64,000 bases of DNA from Agarilytica sp045430305. GTDB taxonomy: Bacteria > Pseudomonadota > Gammaproteobacteria > Pseudomonadales > Cellvibrionaceae. Positions 61,929-64,000 of the stretch are shown piece by piece. Every line of letters starts with the position of its first letter. The stretch's first letter is position 1. Both the position numbers and the translations under genes were made by a program. The notes beneath the pieces were generated by a model. The model was given only the letters and a program-made list of their open reading frames with translations, was not told the origin of the DNA and searched no databases. Where the stretch lies: NCBI GenBank assembly GCA_045430305.1, contig JAILXW010000001.1:1116001-1180000 (forward strand). Reading direction: 5' to 3'.

Positions 61929-64000
61929 CTAAAAACTGGCTTTCACGCCCATATAAAAATAGCGCCCCACAACATCGTATACTCCTGCTGCAGTGTTAGA
62001 CCCGGGAATATTATTAGAAGATGGAGAAGGAATATAAGGTGGCTGCTTATCTTCCACATTATTAACCCCAAAATAGACACCAACCTCACGCTCTAGCGCA
62101 AGCGTGTAATGAAAGCTCAGATCATGATACCAATACGCCGGTAAATCATTATTTTCTGGCCACGTAACCGTATCAAATTCATTATCAACCACTCCGCTAC
62201 CCAAATAACGTGATGCCCATCTTGTCGTGAACGCCCCCAGCGTATAAGACACTTGGCTGTGCGCTTTATCTTTCTGGAAACCTGGTTCGCCAAGCTGGTC
62301 TATCACCCCGCCATTTACCTCGCTTTTCCGTTCTGTCGTACGCGTATAGTGAAAATCGTACGCCAGTTCACCAGATAAAAATGCATTACTTCCGTTAAGC
62401 GCCAAATCAAAACCTCGTGTTCTCATCACACCGAGATTTTGTAGAGATAGATCGAGTTGCGTGATAACGAAGCCGAAGTCACTGCCGGCTCTAGCAATAC
62501 CCGAGCAAAAATCGCTGGAAGAAAACGCTGAAGAGGCGTAACACTGATTTAGCTTAAATTGTGGATCAATTAGCTCAATCGCATCTTCGATTTCTATATC
62601 GAAAAAATCCAAACTCAAGGAAAGGTTTTCCAACGGCAGAACCGTGACACCCGCCGTAAAGGTATAGGCCGTTTCTTCCTGTAGTATTTCGTTGCCAGAA
62701 AGCACCCCAAGAGCAAAACTACCAAAATCACCCGGATCAAAATCATCTGGCACACCTTGATCTGCACAATTATCTGCGGTGTTTCCGTCTTCTCCGCCAT
62801 TTACACACGGGTCAATAAATTCAAAAAAAGTCTGTGCGCCGGGGTCAAAAAGCTCAACAATATTTGGGGCTCGCATCGCTTTACTGTAATTTACACGTAT
62901 GCCAACTTGTGAATTAATTTGCCAATCTATGCCTGCTTGCCAGCTGTTGGTATGCCCGACCGTATCGTAGTCAGAATATCGTGTGGCAAGGTTGACGCCA
63001 AAGTAGTCGACCGCCGCAGTATCAGCCAAAAGTGGTACTGAAACTTCGGCAAATACTTCCGTTACACTGAATTCTCCATTAATTTCTGAAAACACATTCG
63101 ATGAACTATAACCAGAAAGAGCAAAATCATCTGCCTTCGATTTAAAAGACTCCTTGCGCCATTCGAAGCCGCCGGCAAATTGCACTTGACCAGCATCAGT
63201 AAGTGCCGCACCTAGCCCCTCTATTTCACTAACAAACACTTTTTGGGTTATTTCTGACGAGTCTTGTGCACCAATTCCGACATAGTCAACCGCTGCTTGG
63301 CTAATTGAGTTTTCTCCAAAAAGATTAATAGGTACACAACCATCTGCACGCGCTTGAGCATCTATACATCGAAATGCGCCGGCACTGTCTGGGTCGGCTT
63401 CGACGTCTAAAGCATTCTGAAATCGAAGCGTATTGTAATTCCCTTGGGTGCTCTGTTCGCGTTTACTTTTCCCTAGCTGAAAATAACTATCCCAACGAAA
63501 ACCGTCAAAACTTCCCGACAGGTCCACTACTATGCGAGAGGTATTCCTTTCTTGATTCGCAATCGTTGGCCCTATTTCTGAGAAGCGCCGAGTAAAATCA
63601 AAAAATCCAGGGAGTGAAAGTTCCGCATCATCGTAGAGCGAAAGAATGTCACTGGGTATGAAAGGGTTATTGTCAGGCAGATACATCGGAAACTCGCCAA
63701 CACCGATGACAAAACCCGCAACCACAGGCTCTATTTGCGATTGTGATTCTGTATGAATGAAGCTCGTATCAACCCCAAGACTTAGATCCTCATTAAAAGC
63801 CAGCGTATTGTTTAATGTAAGGCTGTAGCGTTCAATCGGCACTTGTAGTAAGCGGTAGTCTGCTCGATTAAAACCATCCTCTGCTGCATTAAAGTCTTTT
63901 AGCCAAGTACCGTCAGCCGCTTCTGTGAGCAAACCAAAATCTGTCCACAAAGCGCCTTGTGGGGCAAACACACTATAATCTTGAAAATCGCCAAGAAACT
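61929..64000 (-). CDS. TonB-dependent receptor, C-terminal part (cut by window edge)
   Basis: The minus-strand frame enters from beyond 64000 and stays open to the stop at 61929; about 690 residues are visible. It has beta-barrel features throughout, the receptor motif KAMRAPNIVELF (about two-fifths of the way), and ends YMGVKASF with the typical terminal Phe. The N-terminal plug and TonB box are outside the window. Cys-containing extracellular loops, such as CIDAQARADGCVPINLFG and the CVNGG...NCADQG pair, are common in TonB receptors of polysaccharide-using marine bacteria. The substrate cannot be read. The GTG at 63971 is internal, not a start. Confidence 0.88.
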   Translation of the reverse strand, partial: FLGDFQDYSVFAPQGALWTDFGLLTEAADGTWLKDFNAAEDGFNRADYRLLQVPIERYSLTLNNTLAFNEDLSLGVDTSFIHTESQSQIEPVVAGFVIGVGEFPMYLPDNNPFIPSDILSLYDDAELSLPGFFDFTRRFSEIGPTIANQERNTSRIVVDLSGSFDGFRWDSYFQLGKSKREQSTQGNYNTLRFQNALDVEADPDSAGAFRCIDAQARADGCVPINLFGENSISQAAVDYVGIGAQDSSEITQKVFVSEIEGLGAALTDAGQVQFAGGFEWRKESFKSKADDFALSGYSSSNVFSEINGEFSVTEVFAEVSVPLLADTAAVDYFGVNLATRYSDYDTVGHTNSWQAGIDWQINSQVGIRVNYSKAMRAPNIVELFDPGAQTFFEFIDPCVNGGEDGNTADNCADQGVPDDFDPGDFGSFALGVLSGNEILQEETAYTFTAGVTVLPLENLSLSLDFFDIEIEDAIELIDPQFKLNQCYASSAFSSSDFCSGIARAGSDFGFVITQLDLSLQNLGVMRTRGFDLALNGSNAFLSGELAYDFHYTRTTERKSEVNGGVIDQLGEPGFQKDKAHSQVSYTLGAFTTRWASRYLGSGVVDNEFDTVTWPENNDLPAYWYHDLSFHYTLALEREVGVYFGVNNVEDKQPPYIPSPSSNNIPGSNTAAGVYDVVGRYFYMGVKASF

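Noticed and set aside
1..64000. tRNA or rRNA genes, transposons or prophage genes.
   Set aside because: I looked for T-loop-like GGTTCRAATCC strings, rRNA sequence and transposase or phage proteins and found none that I could support; a covariance search would be decisive.

Overview
The window looks like chromosome from a marine gammaproteobacterium, most likely of the Cellvibrio/Saccharophagus/Teredinibacter group. The grounds are the gene orders recJ-thrC-hom-dsbC, rpsP-rimM-trmD-rplS beside ffh-ypjD-corB, and sdhCDAB-sucAB-lpd-sucCD with a divergent gltA, which are gammaproteobacterial and partly pseudomonad-like, together with secreted multidomain esterases carrying long Pro-Thr linkers, which are common in polysaccharide-degrading marine bacteria. 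The assignment rests on remembered gene order and protein character, not on a search. I found no rRNA, tRNA, CRISPR array, transposase or phage gene.

Layout. 1-1.7 kb: a c-di-GMP phosphodiesterase (HD-GYP) and a CBS protein in one operon. 2-7.1 kb: two tandem paralogous secreted PHB-depolymerase-like esterases, each with Ig-like domains, a hexanucleotide-encoded Pro-Thr linker and a Cys-containing C-terminal module. 7.1-8.5 kb: a gene-poor stretch with an 8-bp tandem repeat and an orphan intrinsic terminator that may end a small RNA. 8.5-16 kb: accessory genes (soluble chemoreceptor, alpha/beta hydrolase, a secreted protein with collagen-like Gly-Pro-Leu triplets behind a strong promoter, SulP transporter plus universal stress protein, beta-lactamase-fold lipoprotein). 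16.4-30.5 kb: housekeeping genes (dbpA, recJ, thrC, hom, dsbC, the S16/L19 operon, ffh, ypjD, corB, a CoA-type Nudix hydrolase). 30.8-36.6 kb: small conserved genes, including a duplicated pterin-synthase-like protein and a close-packed run encoding DedA, ATP-grasp, YHS, DoxX, DinB and NRDE proteins. 37-50.7 kb: the TCA-cycle block. 50.7-58 kb: a LapG-like protease, HPF, an RbgA-type GTPase, YceH, a Cys-containing secreted protein and a FapA-like DUF342 protein. 58-64 kb: two large membrane proteins, one a PMT-type mannosyltransferase, and a TonB-dependent receptor cut by the window edge.

How the genes work together. The TCA block encodes succinate dehydrogenase, 2-oxoglutarate dehydrogenase with its E3, and succinyl-CoA synthetase as one mostly continuous minus-strand unit, with citrate synthase reading away from the shared 650-bp control region. 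The ribosomal operon joins S16, its maturation factor RimM, the tRNA methylase TrmD and L19. Surface-related functions recur: secreted esterases, the Gly-X-Y protein, the LapG-like protease, HD-GYP, PMT and the TonB receptor.

The strongest leads are the Gly-Pro-Leu secreted protein, the esterase pair with independently expanded linker repeats, the fused pterin-synthase-like protein, the palindromic dbpA leader, the candidate small RNA before the chemoreceptor gene, and the DedA-to-NRDE gene run. I see no single unmistakable new defence or mobile system.
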